64,000 bases of DNA. Origin: Fidelibacterota bacterium. GTDB taxonomy: Bacteria > Pseudomonadota > Alphaproteobacteria > Rhodospirillales > Rhodospirillaceae. Of the stretch, positions 35,081-43,409 are shown piece by piece (the first letter of the stretch is position 1; the number at the start of each line of letters is the position of its first letter). The notes below the pieces were generated by a model. The model was not told the DNA's origin, did not search any database, and worked only from the letters and a program-made list of their open reading frames with translations. The DNA is taken from positions 1 through 64,000 of the forward strand of contig CANJBL010000002.1 of NCBI GenBank assembly GCA_947472795.1, written 5' to 3'. The position numbers and the translations under genes were made by a program.

Positions 35081-35815
35081 ATGGGCAAACGTTCGGCTCG
35101 TTTCAAGAAGCCATCACGTGACAGTAACGACGAATTTCAGCTCCATGCGATCCCGGGCGGTTGGGACCCAATCGAGGATCGACGCGACCAAAGCTTCATC
35201 CGCCATGTCAAACCACGCAGCGACGGCCAGCAGCTTCTGATGGAAGCGATCGAGAGCCAGGCGCTGACATTGGCTCTGGGCCCGGCGGGCACCGGCAAAA
35301 CCTACCTCGCCATTGCCGCTGCCGTGAAAGCCCTCGAAGAAAACCGCATCGACCGCATCATCCTGTCGCGCCCAGCTATCGAAGCGGGCGAGCAACTGGG
35401 GTATTTGCCCGGTACGTTGGAAGACAAGATGTCGCCCTATCTGCGTCCGCTCTACGATGCCCTGGCTGATCGCCTGGGTGGCAAACGCCTACGCCAGTAC
35501 ATGACCGACGGCACCATCGAGATCGCGCCCATCGGGTATATGCGTGGCCGTACGCTGAACAACGCCTTTGTGGTTATCGACGAAGCCCAGAACTGCACGT
35601 ACGTTCAGATCAAGATGCTGCTGACACGCCTGGGCTGGCACTCCACCATGGTCATTACCGGCGATCCCGACCAGACGGACCTGCTGCCTGGCATGTCTGG
35701 CTTGTCTGATATCGCTGCCAAACTTGAGGTTTTGAGCGACATTGCCGTGATCAAGCTCTCCAAACAGGATGTGGTGAGACATCCACTGGTCGCTTGTATG
35801 CTGGCTGCGCTCTGA
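35081..35815 (+). CDS. PhoH-like ATPase
   Basis: The 244-aa P-loop protein has Walker A (LALGPAGTGKTYLAIAAAV), SRPAIEAGEQLGYLPGTLEDKM, Walker B (NAFVVIDEAQNC) and TGDPDQTDLLPG, the full PhoH motif set. PhoH proteins are ATPases linked to RNA or phosphate metabolism. The chosen ATG 35081 gives MGKRSARFKKPS; a longer start at 34820 would add 87 low-complexity residues. Two tandem terminators follow. Confidence 0.9.
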   Translation: MGKRSARFKKPSRDSNDEFQLHAIPGGWDPIEDRRDQSFIRHVKPRSDGQQLLMEAIESQALTLALGPAGTGKTYLAIAAAVKALEENRIDRIILSRPAIEAGEQLGYLPGTLEDKMSPYLRPLYDALADRLGGKRLRQYMTDGTIEIAPIGYMRGRTLNNAFVVIDEAQNCTYVQIKMLLTRLGWHSTMVITGDPDQTDLLPGMSGLSDIAAKLEVLSDIAVIKLSKQDVVRHPLVACMLAAL

Positions 35816-35822
35816 AAAGTTT

Positions 35823-35851
35823 AAAACCGGCTCCTGTCGGAGCCGGTTTTT
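35823..35851 (+). terminator. First terminator after phoH
   Basis: A 12-bp perfect stem AAAACCGGCTCC/GGAGCCGGTTTT with a TGTC loop is followed by TTTTTA. It lies 8 bp after the phoH stop. Confidence 0.93.
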
Positions 35852-35873
35852 ACGAGGTGCGTCCCTGAAACTT

Positions 35874-35906
35874 GGGGCGGTACGTAAGTGCCGCCCCCTT
35901 TTTTTA
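35874..35906 (+). terminator. Second terminator after phoH
   Basis: A 10-bp stem GGGGCGGTAC/GTGCCGCCCC (one G-T pair allowed) with a GTAA loop is followed by a C and a run of seven T. It lies 23 bp after the first terminator, giving a tandem pair facing the minus-strand protease gene. Confidence 0.88.
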
Positions 35907-36085
35907 TGGTGAAACTTGACCACAAAACCGGCCCGTCACCAAGGCAATGTCCGATGAATTTTACACGACAGAAAACCACCAGATATGGCGGATAGCGGCG
36001 GGTTTCAGCCCCAGCTCTGGTAGGGCCTAGAAACGCAGATTTGCCTAGGCGAGGCCAACCTGCCCACCTGGGGCGCGACTCTGGA

Positions 36086-37126
36086 TCAATTGGCAGCTGC
36101 GGGAGCCGGGACTGCCGCTGGGGCCGCGCCAGCCGGCGGTGGACCACCCGGCGTGATGTAAAGGCGCTGCTCACTGATCGAAACAAAGATGTGCAGTTTC
36201 TTCAACGTCGTGATGCCAACGGTGATGGGCGCCAGGATACCCGTGGTATCAGTCTTGGCCGTTTTTTTGCCGCCCTTGTTCTGAAGAATGGTGATCGCGG
36301 GATTGGCAACGCCAATGTCGTCGAAAGCCAGCAGCTTATACCGCCGCTCATAAGCATCTCGCCCGTCCCGCTCCCCGGTCTTCTTCATGCCGTCCGTCGG
36401 AATGTTTGCGCCGGACTCCTTGGCGATATCAAGATCCAACGTCGTATCGATAACGCCCGTATCCAGCACCGCCTCCATGACCACGTCGTCCAGCTTGATC
36501 GGAATGTTGATGCGATTGGAGGAATCAAACACGAAGGGGACGATGACGATTGCCGTTGTCGGCCAGGAGACGACTTGGCCAGGGCAATGATTCTGGAGAA
36601 AAAGCCCCAGTTTCTTCTCGTAAAAATCCATTTCAAGGTCGAATGCCGACAGCATGTCGAGGCCGGCATGACCGTCAATGCCCGGGAGGTTCTCCGCGCC
36701 CTTACGCGGCGGAGTCACGAGAAATCCGACCTGGGGCATTTTTATACCGGCAATGGACACATTCGGGATCACCACATTCTGAATGTTTTCCCGGCCGGGA
36801 AGATCTTTCACCACCTCTCCGCCGGAAACTGCCTGAAGTCCCAACGACGTGACCGTCGCGGGCACGACCGAACGGAATCCCGAGCCTGTATCAAACATGA
36901 AGGTAGATGCCCGTTCGCCCAGAGTGAGGGGGACGGTGAAGCGGCCATCGGCAATCGCCGTCATATCTAGCTGACCAACGCGACGCAGGCCGCAGGTGGG
37001 AGCTGGAGCAGCGGCCGCAGGCGCAGCGGCTGGCGCGGCAGAAGCAGCCTCAGCCGCACGCAGCGGCGACCACGTCAAAGATGTGGCAATGAACGCCACA
37101 GCCGAAGCTGCTAAGCCCAATCGCAT
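36086..37126 (-). CDS. Exported retropepsin-like aspartyl protease family protein
   Basis: The 346-aa protein has a signal peptide (LGLAASAVAFIATSLTWSPLRA), an Ala/Pro-rich linker (AAPAAAPAAAAPAP) and two retropepsin-like half-domains. The first has FMFDTGSGFRSV (DTG) with a later GIDGHAGLDML, the second has MEAVLDTGVIDTT (DTG). Two DTG motifs in one chain indicate an intramolecular aspartyl-protease dimer. A C-terminal Pro/Ala tail mirrors the linker. ATG 37126 follows GGGGGA with 7-nt spacing; the upstream TTG is unlikely. Periplasmic; substrate unknown. Confidence 0.85.
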   Translation of the reverse strand: MRLGLAASAVAFIATSLTWSPLRAAEAASAAPAAAPAAAAPAPTCGLRRVGQLDMTAIADGRFTVPLTLGERASTFMFDTGSGFRSVVPATVTSLGLQAVSGGEVVKDLPGRENIQNVVIPNVSIAGIKMPQVGFLVTPPRKGAENLPGIDGHAGLDMLSAFDLEMDFYEKKLGLFLQNHCPGQVVSWPTTAIVIVPFVFDSSNRINIPIKLDDVVMEAVLDTGVIDTTLDLDIAKESGANIPTDGMKKTGERDGRDAYERRYKLLAFDDIGVANPAITILQNKGGKKTAKTDTTGILAPITVGITTLKKLHIFVSISEQRLYITPGGPPPAGAAPAAVPAPAAAN

Positions 37127-37275
37127 GAAAATATCCCCCAAATACAGGCCGGAACGGCAGCAGCCGCACCCACCTCAATGTCGTCAAACCATATTATCAT
37201 TGAGAGAGCGACTCAAGTGATGGCCCTCGACACTTCTGCTATCGTGCTGCCCTTGGTTACAGAGAGTGGGGCACC

Positions 37276-38223
37276 ATGAAGAAGATTGCAAAGATTCTGA
37301 CCGCGGTTGCGGCTGTTTGTCTCATCGCGGCTGTGGGCTTCATTGGAGATACGAATCTGCGCATCGCCCATATAGAGGTGGCCTCACCCCAAAGTGAGGA
37401 CACGGGCCGTTTCATCGAAGTGGCTGGTCAACGCCTCTATGTTTCGACCATGGGTAGTGCCGCTACCGACCCTACCGGTGCGCCTCTTCTTCTCGTTCAC
37501 GGCTTTATACCAGCGGGTCATCTCGCATGGTTGCCCTGGGCAGGCAGCCTTGCAGTCCAGCGATCGCTCATCCTTCCCGATCTTCTTGGCTTCGGTTATT
37601 CGGCGCGAGCAATCGGGCCACCAGAAGCCTTTTCCCTGAAGGCGAGAGCTGCTTCGCTTGCTTCTATTTTGGATACTTTAGGCGTGCCGCAGGTAGACGT
37701 GGTGGGCGCTTCCTACGGGGGAGCTGTCGCGGCGCAATTCGCCCTCGATTATCCGGCCCGCGTGCGGCGTCTTGTTTTCATGGATGCCGCCATTTTTCCT
37801 CAAAATAACTCTCTCGCCTTGATGTCCCTGCCCCTGGGTATAGGACGTGCTTTGACGTGGCATACGGTGGGCGGCGGCCCTTATGGCTATATCGCGCGCA
37901 ACTGCCCATCGAAGCCGGCCGATTGCGTTTGGCTTCGCGCAACGCGCGTCAGCGGCACGACAGACGCTTTGCAGGCCATGCTGGCAGCACGGTCTAAAGC
38001 AACCGACGAATCCGCTCTACCATCTGAGATCGGGCAGATCACCGCTAAATCCTTGGTGATCTGGGGAGGCGAGGATGCCTTGGTGCCCGTCGGCGACGGT
38101 GATCGCTTGGCGCGCGCGTTGAAAAGCAACATCGCGATCATTTCGGGCGCCGGCCACCTACCTTATCTTCAGCAGCCGGACCGCGTGGCGGCGCGTATTC
38201 TCGATTTCATGCAGAGTCGATAG
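37276..38223 (+). CDS. Alpha/beta hydrolase with N-terminal membrane anchor
   Basis: The 315-aa alpha/beta-hydrolase starts with a signal anchor (ILTAVAAVCLIAAVGFIG). The oxyanion strand is LLLVHGF. The nucleophile elbow is VVGASYGGAVAAQ, the acid is in WGGEDALVP, and the His is in GAGHLPYLQQPDRVA. The triad is complete. Specificity cannot be read from sequence. Its stop lies 2 bp from that of the convergent PAS-domain gene. Confidence 0.88.
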   Translation: MKKIAKILTAVAAVCLIAAVGFIGDTNLRIAHIEVASPQSEDTGRFIEVAGQRLYVSTMGSAATDPTGAPLLLVHGFIPAGHLAWLPWAGSLAVQRSLILPDLLGFGYSARAIGPPEAFSLKARAASLASILDTLGVPQVDVVGASYGGAVAAQFALDYPARVRRLVFMDAAIFPQNNSLALMSLPLGIGRALTWHTVGGGPYGYIARNCPSKPADCVWLRATRVSGTTDALQAMLAARSKATDESALPSEIGQITAKSLVIWGGEDALVPVGDGDRLARALKSNIAIISGAGHLPYLQQPDRVAARILDFMQSR

Positions 38224-38225
38224 AT

Positions 38226-38750
38226 CTATTTCGCCGGCGGCTTGGGCGGAACGCCACCACCAATATCCAGCCACTCCTTCACAACGATGCTTCGCACCTG
38301 CCCGCAAGGCTCACCGTAGGCAAGCGTCGAGATCTCTTCCGAAAAATTGAGCAATCGACGCGGAGCACCTGGATCGTTCGCAACAGGCACGGTGATTATC
38401 TCTGTTTCCACTTCACGGCCGGCGGCCGTGATATGCGTTGAAACGTGGTGCATTCCGCACGGATGATCGAGCATTGTCTTGAGGTTGCGGCGGGCCGCGG
38501 AGGCAATCGGCGGCGGAAGAAGGTCCAAGGTATCGGTGCCGGTAAGGTCCGAACCCCACATTTCCACCCGGGACGTTCCCATGAAGCGGATAACGTATTT
38601 GTTTTCTGAACTAGCTTCCAGAATCATGAGGTGGGGAATGACGGCAGTGGAAAGATGTTGGAAGGCGATGCGATAGTGCGGTGTCACGGTCTCCTTGCAG
38701 AGCTCGTGCCACGCGGCGAGAAACGCTGCCGCTCCCTCTGTCTTGAACAT
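38226..38750 (-). CDS. PAS domain-containing protein (PAS_5 type)
   Basis: The 174-aa cytosolic protein resembles the PAS_5 family common in alphaproteobacteria: FLAAWHELCKETVTPHYRIAF, PHLMILEASSENKYVIRFMGT, LTGTDTLDLLPP, and CGMHHVSTHITAAGREVETEII. There is no output domain, so it probably senses a ligand and acts through a partner. Function unknown. It is convergent with the hydrolase. Confidence 0.78.
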   Translation of the reverse strand: MFKTEGAAAFLAAWHELCKETVTPHYRIAFQHLSTAVIPHLMILEASSENKYVIRFMGTSRVEMWGSDLTGTDTLDLLPPPIASAARRNLKTMLDHPCGMHHVSTHITAAGREVETEIITVPVANDPGAPRRLLNFSEEISTLAYGEPCGQVRSIVVKEWLDIGGGVPPKPPAK

Positions 38751-38911
38751 ACCGCCCCCAACAAACCAAGGGCGACAGAATGGCGAAATTTAAGGCGTTA
38801 CCGCAAGAAAAAATCCTCATTTCAAGAGAGTGTCATATGTATGCATATGACCAGCGCGCTCACGGGAGTAATGCTTTTCACATATGAAGAGAAAGTCTCG
38901 GGTTACGGACT

Positions 38912-39472
38912 TCAAGTTCCAAAGATCGCAGTCAGAACCCGCATGATGTGCGCCTGCCCCAGCGGATCAAGTTTGATTCCAGATGCCGAGAAATAAACAG
39001 TCAGGTTATTCAGCGCATCGTCTTTCTGCTCCGCGGGTGCCCGCGCCGCGGGCTCGGCGGCACCGTCGCTCACGAGCGCATAAAATACCAACGTCTGGAG
39101 CTGTTCCATATCCAGCTCGCATTGCTTGATGCGCTCACGCAAGGCTGTTGCGGACGCGCGGTCGTTACCGGTGAGCGTCGACGGTTCAATGACGTCCTTG
39201 AGATTTTCGCGCGCGGTGCGCAGAGGTTCGACAAGGTTGCGCTGCCACTCACGCGAGAGCTTGAGAGCTGCTCCGAGAAATTTGGCGAGATGCGTCGTGC
39301 CTGTTCCGCGATAAGCCAGCCAAATACAGAACAGCAGAAGATTGACATCGACGCTGAAGCGATTTTGCAAGGCAAGACAAGCTTTTTCAACTCCAGGAAC
39401 CGCGTAGGCCCATGCGATAAAATCCCACAGCGGATTGCCTTTGGCGATGGATGGCGGTGCAACTGCGTTCAT
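38912..39472 (-). CDS. TIGR02444 family protein
   Basis: The 186-aa protein opens with PLWDFIAWAYAVPGVEKACLALQNR and VDVNLLLFCIWLAYRGTG, the signature of the TIGR02444/DUF2390 family of unknown function. The rest is helical. Its ATG overlaps the ubiX stop as ATGA, so both are probably co-translated. In other proteobacteria members lie near ABC-transporter or small metabolic genes; no role is established. Confidence 0.85.
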   Translation of the reverse strand: MNAVAPPSIAKGNPLWDFIAWAYAVPGVEKACLALQNRFSVDVNLLLFCIWLAYRGTGTTHLAKFLGAALKLSREWQRNLVEPLRTARENLKDVIEPSTLTGNDRASATALRERIKQCELDMEQLQTLVFYALVSDGAAEPAARAPAEQKDDALNNLTVYFSASGIKLDPLGQAHIMRVLTAIFGT

Positions 39473-40104
39473 GATTTGCGGCGCCCTGATTTTCGTGGCG
39501 CAGTCTTGCCCGCGGGCTCGCCCCAACGGCGGACGAGGCCAACATCCATGTCAAAGAGATCCAAGACACGGCCTACCGTATGATCAATCAAATCGTCGAT
39601 GGTTTCAGGCTTGGTATAAAACCCAGGCAGCGGCGGCGCAATGATGGCGCCAATTTCAGAAGCGGCCGTCAATGTGCGCAAATGGCCTGTATGCAAGGGA
39701 CTCTCGCGGACCATAAGCACCAAACGGCGACGTTCCTTGAGAACGACGTCGGCTGCTCGAGAAAGGAGCGACGATGTGACGCCTGTCGCGATCTCGGAGA
39801 CTGTACGAATGGAACATGGCGCGATGATCATTCCGTTGGTCTTGAAAGAGCCCGACGAAATTGCAGCCGCCATGTCCGTGTTGGAGTATGTCGTATGCGC
39901 GAGAGCTTTCACGGCAGCGACTTTCAGATCGGTCTCATAGGCCAGTGTGATTTCCGCGGATTTCGACATGACCAAATGGGTTTCGATCCCTGCGGCTTTC
40001 AATACCTGCAGCAGGCGAACCCCATACACAATGCCGGAGGCTCCGCTGAGACCTACGATCAGGCGCCGGGAGTCTTTGGATAAGGAGCGCGAAGACGTTG
40101 TCAT
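39469..40104 (-). CDS. ubiX: Flavin prenyltransferase UbiX
   Basis: The 211-aa flavoprotein prenylates FMN to make the cofactor of UbiD-type decarboxylases, used in ubiquinone synthesis. It has LIVGLSGASGIVYGVRLLQ, MIIAPCSIRTVSEIATGV (APCSxxT), LVLMVRESPLHTGHLRTL and the C-terminal PPLPGFYTKPETIDDLID. ATG 40104 gives the normal length; the open frame extends 20 codons upstream without homology. No ubiD is in the window. Confidence 0.95.
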   Translation of the reverse strand: MTTSSRSLSKDSRRLIVGLSGASGIVYGVRLLQVLKAAGIETHLVMSKSAEITLAYETDLKVAAVKALAHTTYSNTDMAAAISSGSFKTNGMIIAPCSIRTVSEIATGVTSSLLSRAADVVLKERRRLVLMVRESPLHTGHLRTLTAASEIGAIIAPPLPGFYTKPETIDDLIDHTVGRVLDLFDMDVGLVRRWGEPAGKTAPRKSGRRKS

Positions 40105-40237
40105 GTCAGTCACGAAATGCCGCTTATAGAGATGCTGCCAGTTTATTCCCGCGACCGCGACCATAGACTAGCCTTGACGTTCGAATCTTCCTAAAACAAC
40201 CGCGGCTCAGATTTATCGTGTTTTTAGGGAGATGCAA

Positions 40238-40939
40238 ATGACGGGCAAGGAAATCACCCTCACCAGCAGGGATGGAAGCTTCGCAGGCTACCTGGCCACC
40301 CCTGTATCAGGGACCGGCCCAGGCATCGTCATTATCCAAGAGATTTTTGGAATAAATCCCTGGGTGATGAGTGTGGCGCACTGGTATGCCGGTCAGGGCT
40401 ATATGGCCCTCGCGCCCGACCTCTTCTGGCGCTTAAAGCCAGGTGTTCAGCTCGATGCCACGAAAGATGCCGACTTCAAGCAGGGCATCGATTACATGAA
40501 CGCCTTCGACTTTGGAAAGGGCATCGCTGATATCCAAACCGCCATTACAACCTTGCGCAAGCTTCCCGGCTGCACAGGCAAGGTGGGCGATCTAGGTTTC
40601 TGTATGGGGGGTGCGCTCGCCTACCTGACGGCCGCCAACACGGATACCGACGCGACGGCCAGCTATTACGGCGGCGGGATCAATACCATGTTGGATCAAG
40701 TTTCCAAGATCAAGAAACCGACCATTCTGCATTTCGCGGGAAGCGATGAGTTCATGCCAGAGGACGCCAAGGCGCAGATCAATGCGGCTGTGAAAAATAA
40801 CCCGCAGGTCAAAACCTACAACTATCCGGGCACGACACACGGTTTCTGCCGCGCGACGGATCCGCGCCACTTCAACGCCGAAGCCTGCACACTCGCACAC
40901 AACCGCACGCTTGAGCTGTTCAAGACCGCGCTCGCCTGA
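40238..40939 (+). CDS. Dienelactone hydrolase family protein
   Basis: The 233-aa alpha/beta hydrolase has IVIIQEIFGINPWV (the Glu following the first strand), LGFCMGGALAYL with a Cys nucleophile, HFAGSDEFMP for the Asp and TTHGFCRATDPRHF for the His. The C-D-H triad is that of carboxymethylenebutenolidase. The second ATG (40238) has the right spacing from AGGGAG. Catechol-pathway genes are absent nearby, so the true substrate is unclear. Confidence 0.92.
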   Translation: MTGKEITLTSRDGSFAGYLATPVSGTGPGIVIIQEIFGINPWVMSVAHWYAGQGYMALAPDLFWRLKPGVQLDATKDADFKQGIDYMNAFDFGKGIADIQTAITTLRKLPGCTGKVGDLGFCMGGALAYLTAANTDTDATASYYGGGINTMLDQVSKIKKPTILHFAGSDEFMPEDAKAQINAAVKNNPQVKTYNYPGTTHGFCRATDPRHFNAEACTLAHNRTLELFKTALA

Positions 40940-40969
40940 CGCGCGCCTTCATCTGCCTCGCAGCTTCAT

Positions 40970-41006
40970 AACAGGCTCGTCATCGCGACGGGCCTGTTTT
41001 GCTTTT
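40970..41006 (+). terminator. Terminator of the dienelactone hydrolase gene
   Basis: The stem AACAGGC.CGTC/GACG.GCCTGTT with a short loop is followed by TTGCTTTT. It lies 30 bp after the stop. Confidence 0.75.
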
Positions 41007-41084
41007 AATCTTCACCTCATCTGAACTACACTTTTGTTTGGTTCTAAATTTGCCGCAACGGCGTGAAAGGGATAGCGCAAGGCC

Positions 41085-42884
41085 ATGGAAAGCATCAGCC
41101 TTATCAATGGCCTGCTGCTCTTGGGTGCTCTTCTGGTGATGTTGGGCATCCTTTCCAGCCTGATCGCCACCCGCTTTGGCGCACCCTTGCTGCTGGTGTT
41201 CGTCGGAATCGGGATGCTCGCCGGCGAAGATGGCCCGGGTGGAATAAGCTTTAGCGATTACCGTACCACGTACCTGATCGGCTCTCTGGCGTTGGCAGTC
41301 ATTCTGTTCGACGGCGGTCTGCGCACGCACCTCAACACGCTGCGCGGCGCGGTCATTCCTGCGACATTGCTGGCGAGCGTGGGAGTCGTGGTCACGGCGG
41401 GCCTCGTGGGCGTCGCGGCCATGTATGTGTTCCATATTCCGCTGATCTACGGGTTCCTGCTAGGTGCGATTGTCGCCTCCACCGACGCCGCCGCCGTCTT
41501 TTCCCTCGTCCAGAGCGGCGGGCTCCAACTCAAACAGCGGGTCGGCGCGACGTTGGAAATGGAATCCGCGGCGAACGATCCGGTGGCCGTTTTCCTGACC
41601 ATGCTTCTCGCGCAGATTACGTTGACGACGGTAGAAGGTGCCGGGATCCATCCCGATTGGTTGTCGTTGGCGGTGACCTTGCTCATTCACGCATCCATCG
41701 GCTTGGTCAGCGGGATTGCGGGCGGCCTGGGAACCTCGTGGGTATTGAACCGCGTCAATCTGCCTGGCGGGCTTCATCCCCTCTTTGCCATCGCCGTGGC
41801 CGTTGTGATCTACGCCGGAACATCGGTTCTTGGGGGCAGCGGCTTTCTCGCGGTCTATCTTGCCGGGATCGTTATGGGAAACCGGCCCTTACGTGCGTCC
41901 GCCAGCATCGTCACCGTCAATGACGCCGCCACATGGCTAGCCCAGATCGTGATGTTCCTGGTTCTGGGCCTTCTCGTCACGCCCACCAAGCTGCTGAATT
42001 ATGCTTTGCCTGCGGTTTTTATCGCGGTCTTTCTGGTGTTGATTGCAAGGCCCGTGGCGGTGTGGCTCTGCCTCTCCCCGTTTGGCTTTTCGTGGCGGGA
42101 GAAGACCTTCGTCTCATGGGTTGGCTTGCGTGGCGCCGTCAGCATCTTTCTTGCTGCTATCCCCACCCTGTCAGGCGTGGCCCACGCCGAACTTTATTTC
42201 AACGTTGCCTTTGTTGTGGTTCTGGTTTCACTGCTGGTCCAGGGCTGGACGCTGACGCCTGCAGCGCGCCTTTTGAAACTGGCCCTGCCGCGCGTGCACC
42301 ATCCCGTTCAGCGTTTTGAAATGGATTTGCCTGGCCAGTTGGCCCTCGAGATGGTGGGTTATCCCGTGCTGGCGGACAGCGCCGTGATGAATGGCGGTGC
42401 GGTCCCTGCCTGGGCCCGCGCCACTTTTGTGATCCGCGACCAGAACATCCTGACCCCCAGCCAGGCCGGTGCTTTAAGGACCGGCGACTTTGGCTACTTC
42501 CTGGCGCCGCTGGACCGCGTGCGCCGTCTGGACCAAGTTTTTGCTTCGCACGCGGAACTGCTGACGTCAAACGAACCCTTCTTCGGGGAATTTGCCTTCG
42601 CCGGCGACACCAAGCTCAGCGACGTGGCAACGTTCTACGGTCTCGGCGTAAATGCGGACATCGCGCCGTACACCGTTTCTGAATTCTTTTCGGCAGGTTT
42701 CGACGGGAAACCCGAGGTGGGCGATCACCTTCCTATCGGTGAAGCCGTCATCGTGGCCCGCGAAGTGGACGAAGATCGTGTCACCCGCGCCGGCTTGCAG
42801 TTGGAGGCCCTATCTGGTGCGGTCGTTCAGTCCGCCCTGCGCCAACGGCTCAAGGGCTGGTTCCGGCGCAAATCGCGGGGTTAG
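41085..42884 (+). CDS. nhaP2: K+/H+ antiporter of the CPA1 NhaP2/CvrA type
   Basis: The 599-aa inner-membrane antiporter has about 12-13 helices in residues 1-395 with the ion-site motifs GAIVASTDAAAVFSLV and MESAANDPVAVFLTM. A cytosolic tail follows with a TrkA-C domain (about 415-495) and a CorC/HlyC-type domain (about 505-590, SEFFSAGFDGKPEVGDHLPIG). This exact tail defines the NhaP2 group, which extrudes K+ for volume or pH control. The stop interlocks with the convergent flavin reductase gene. Confidence 0.93.
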   Translation: MESISLINGLLLLGALLVMLGILSSLIATRFGAPLLLVFVGIGMLAGEDGPGGISFSDYRTTYLIGSLALAVILFDGGLRTHLNTLRGAVIPATLLASVGVVVTAGLVGVAAMYVFHIPLIYGFLLGAIVASTDAAAVFSLVQSGGLQLKQRVGATLEMESAANDPVAVFLTMLLAQITLTTVEGAGIHPDWLSLAVTLLIHASIGLVSGIAGGLGTSWVLNRVNLPGGLHPLFAIAVAVVIYAGTSVLGGSGFLAVYLAGIVMGNRPLRASASIVTVNDAATWLAQIVMFLVLGLLVTPTKLLNYALPAVFIAVFLVLIARPVAVWLCLSPFGFSWREKTFVSWVGLRGAVSIFLAAIPTLSGVAHAELYFNVAFVVVLVSLLVQGWTLTPAARLLKLALPRVHHPVQRFEMDLPGQLALEMVGYPVLADSAVMNGGAVPAWARATFVIRDQNILTPSQAGALRTGDFGYFLAPLDRVRRLDQVFASHAELLTSNEPFFGEFAFAGDTKLSDVATFYGLGVNADIAPYTVSEFFSAGFDGKPEVGDHLPIGEAVIVAREVDEDRVTRAGLQLEALSGAVVQSALRQRLKGWFRRKSRG

Positions 42885-43393
42885 TCGCCCAGAGCCCGCA
42901 AGGAGCCGCCGTGAAACAGCAACGGGCTTTTTCCGATGTTGAAGATACGGCGCACGCGTCCCACGATGATGTCGTGGTCCCCGCCCGGGTAACGGGCCTC
43001 GACAATACATTCCAAATAGACCACGCAGTGGGCAAGGAGCGGCACACCGCTCAACCCGTCATGCAGTTCCACGCTTTCAAACTTATCCGCTGAGGCTATC
43101 GAGAACTTGACGGCAAGATTTTCCTGCTCGGCGGATAGCACGTTCACCGCAAAGGCGTCGCCCACCCGGAAGCATCCGAAGCTGATGGCGTAATTCGCGA
43201 TACTCCAAAGAATAAGCGGCGGATCCAACGACAGTGAATTGAAGGAACTTACCGTCATGCCGACATGCTCGCCCGTAGGCGAGAGGGTCGTCATACATGT
43301 GACGCCCGTGGCGAAATGCCCCAACGTATTACGGAACTCACGGCGCGCCTCTTCGCTGCCCGCCGGGTCTATGCCCGAACGGCCATCGATCAC
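42881..43393 (-). CDS. Flavin reductase family protein (DIM6/NTAB)
   Basis: The protein of about 170 aa binds FMN through the split-barrel motif LGHFATGVTCMTT, GMTVSSFNSLSLDPPLILW and FAVNVLSAEQ. HDIIVGRVRRI and LLFHGGSLRALG at the end complete the fold. Such proteins supply reduced flavin to two-component monooxygenases or are nitrilotriacetate-type reductases. No monooxygenase is adjacent. The start is uncertain: GTG 43393 avoids overlap with the upstream permease gene, while TTG 43426 or 43474 would overlap it. Confidence 0.85.
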   Translation of the reverse strand: MIDGRSGIDPAGSEEARREFRNTLGHFATGVTCMTTLSPTGEHVGMTVSSFNSLSLDPPLILWSIANYAISFGCFRVGDAFAVNVLSAEQENLAVKFSIASADKFESVELHDGLSGVPLLAHCVVYLECIVEARYPGGDHDIIVGRVRRIFNIGKSPLLFHGGSLRALGD

Positions 43394-43409
43394 CAGAGCG
43401 CAGGCGGGG

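Noticed and set aside
38631-38996. 121-aa frame between the PAS and TIGR02444 genes
   Set aside because: Mostly antisense of the PAS gene and no homology; the 161-bp intergenic part holds no gene.
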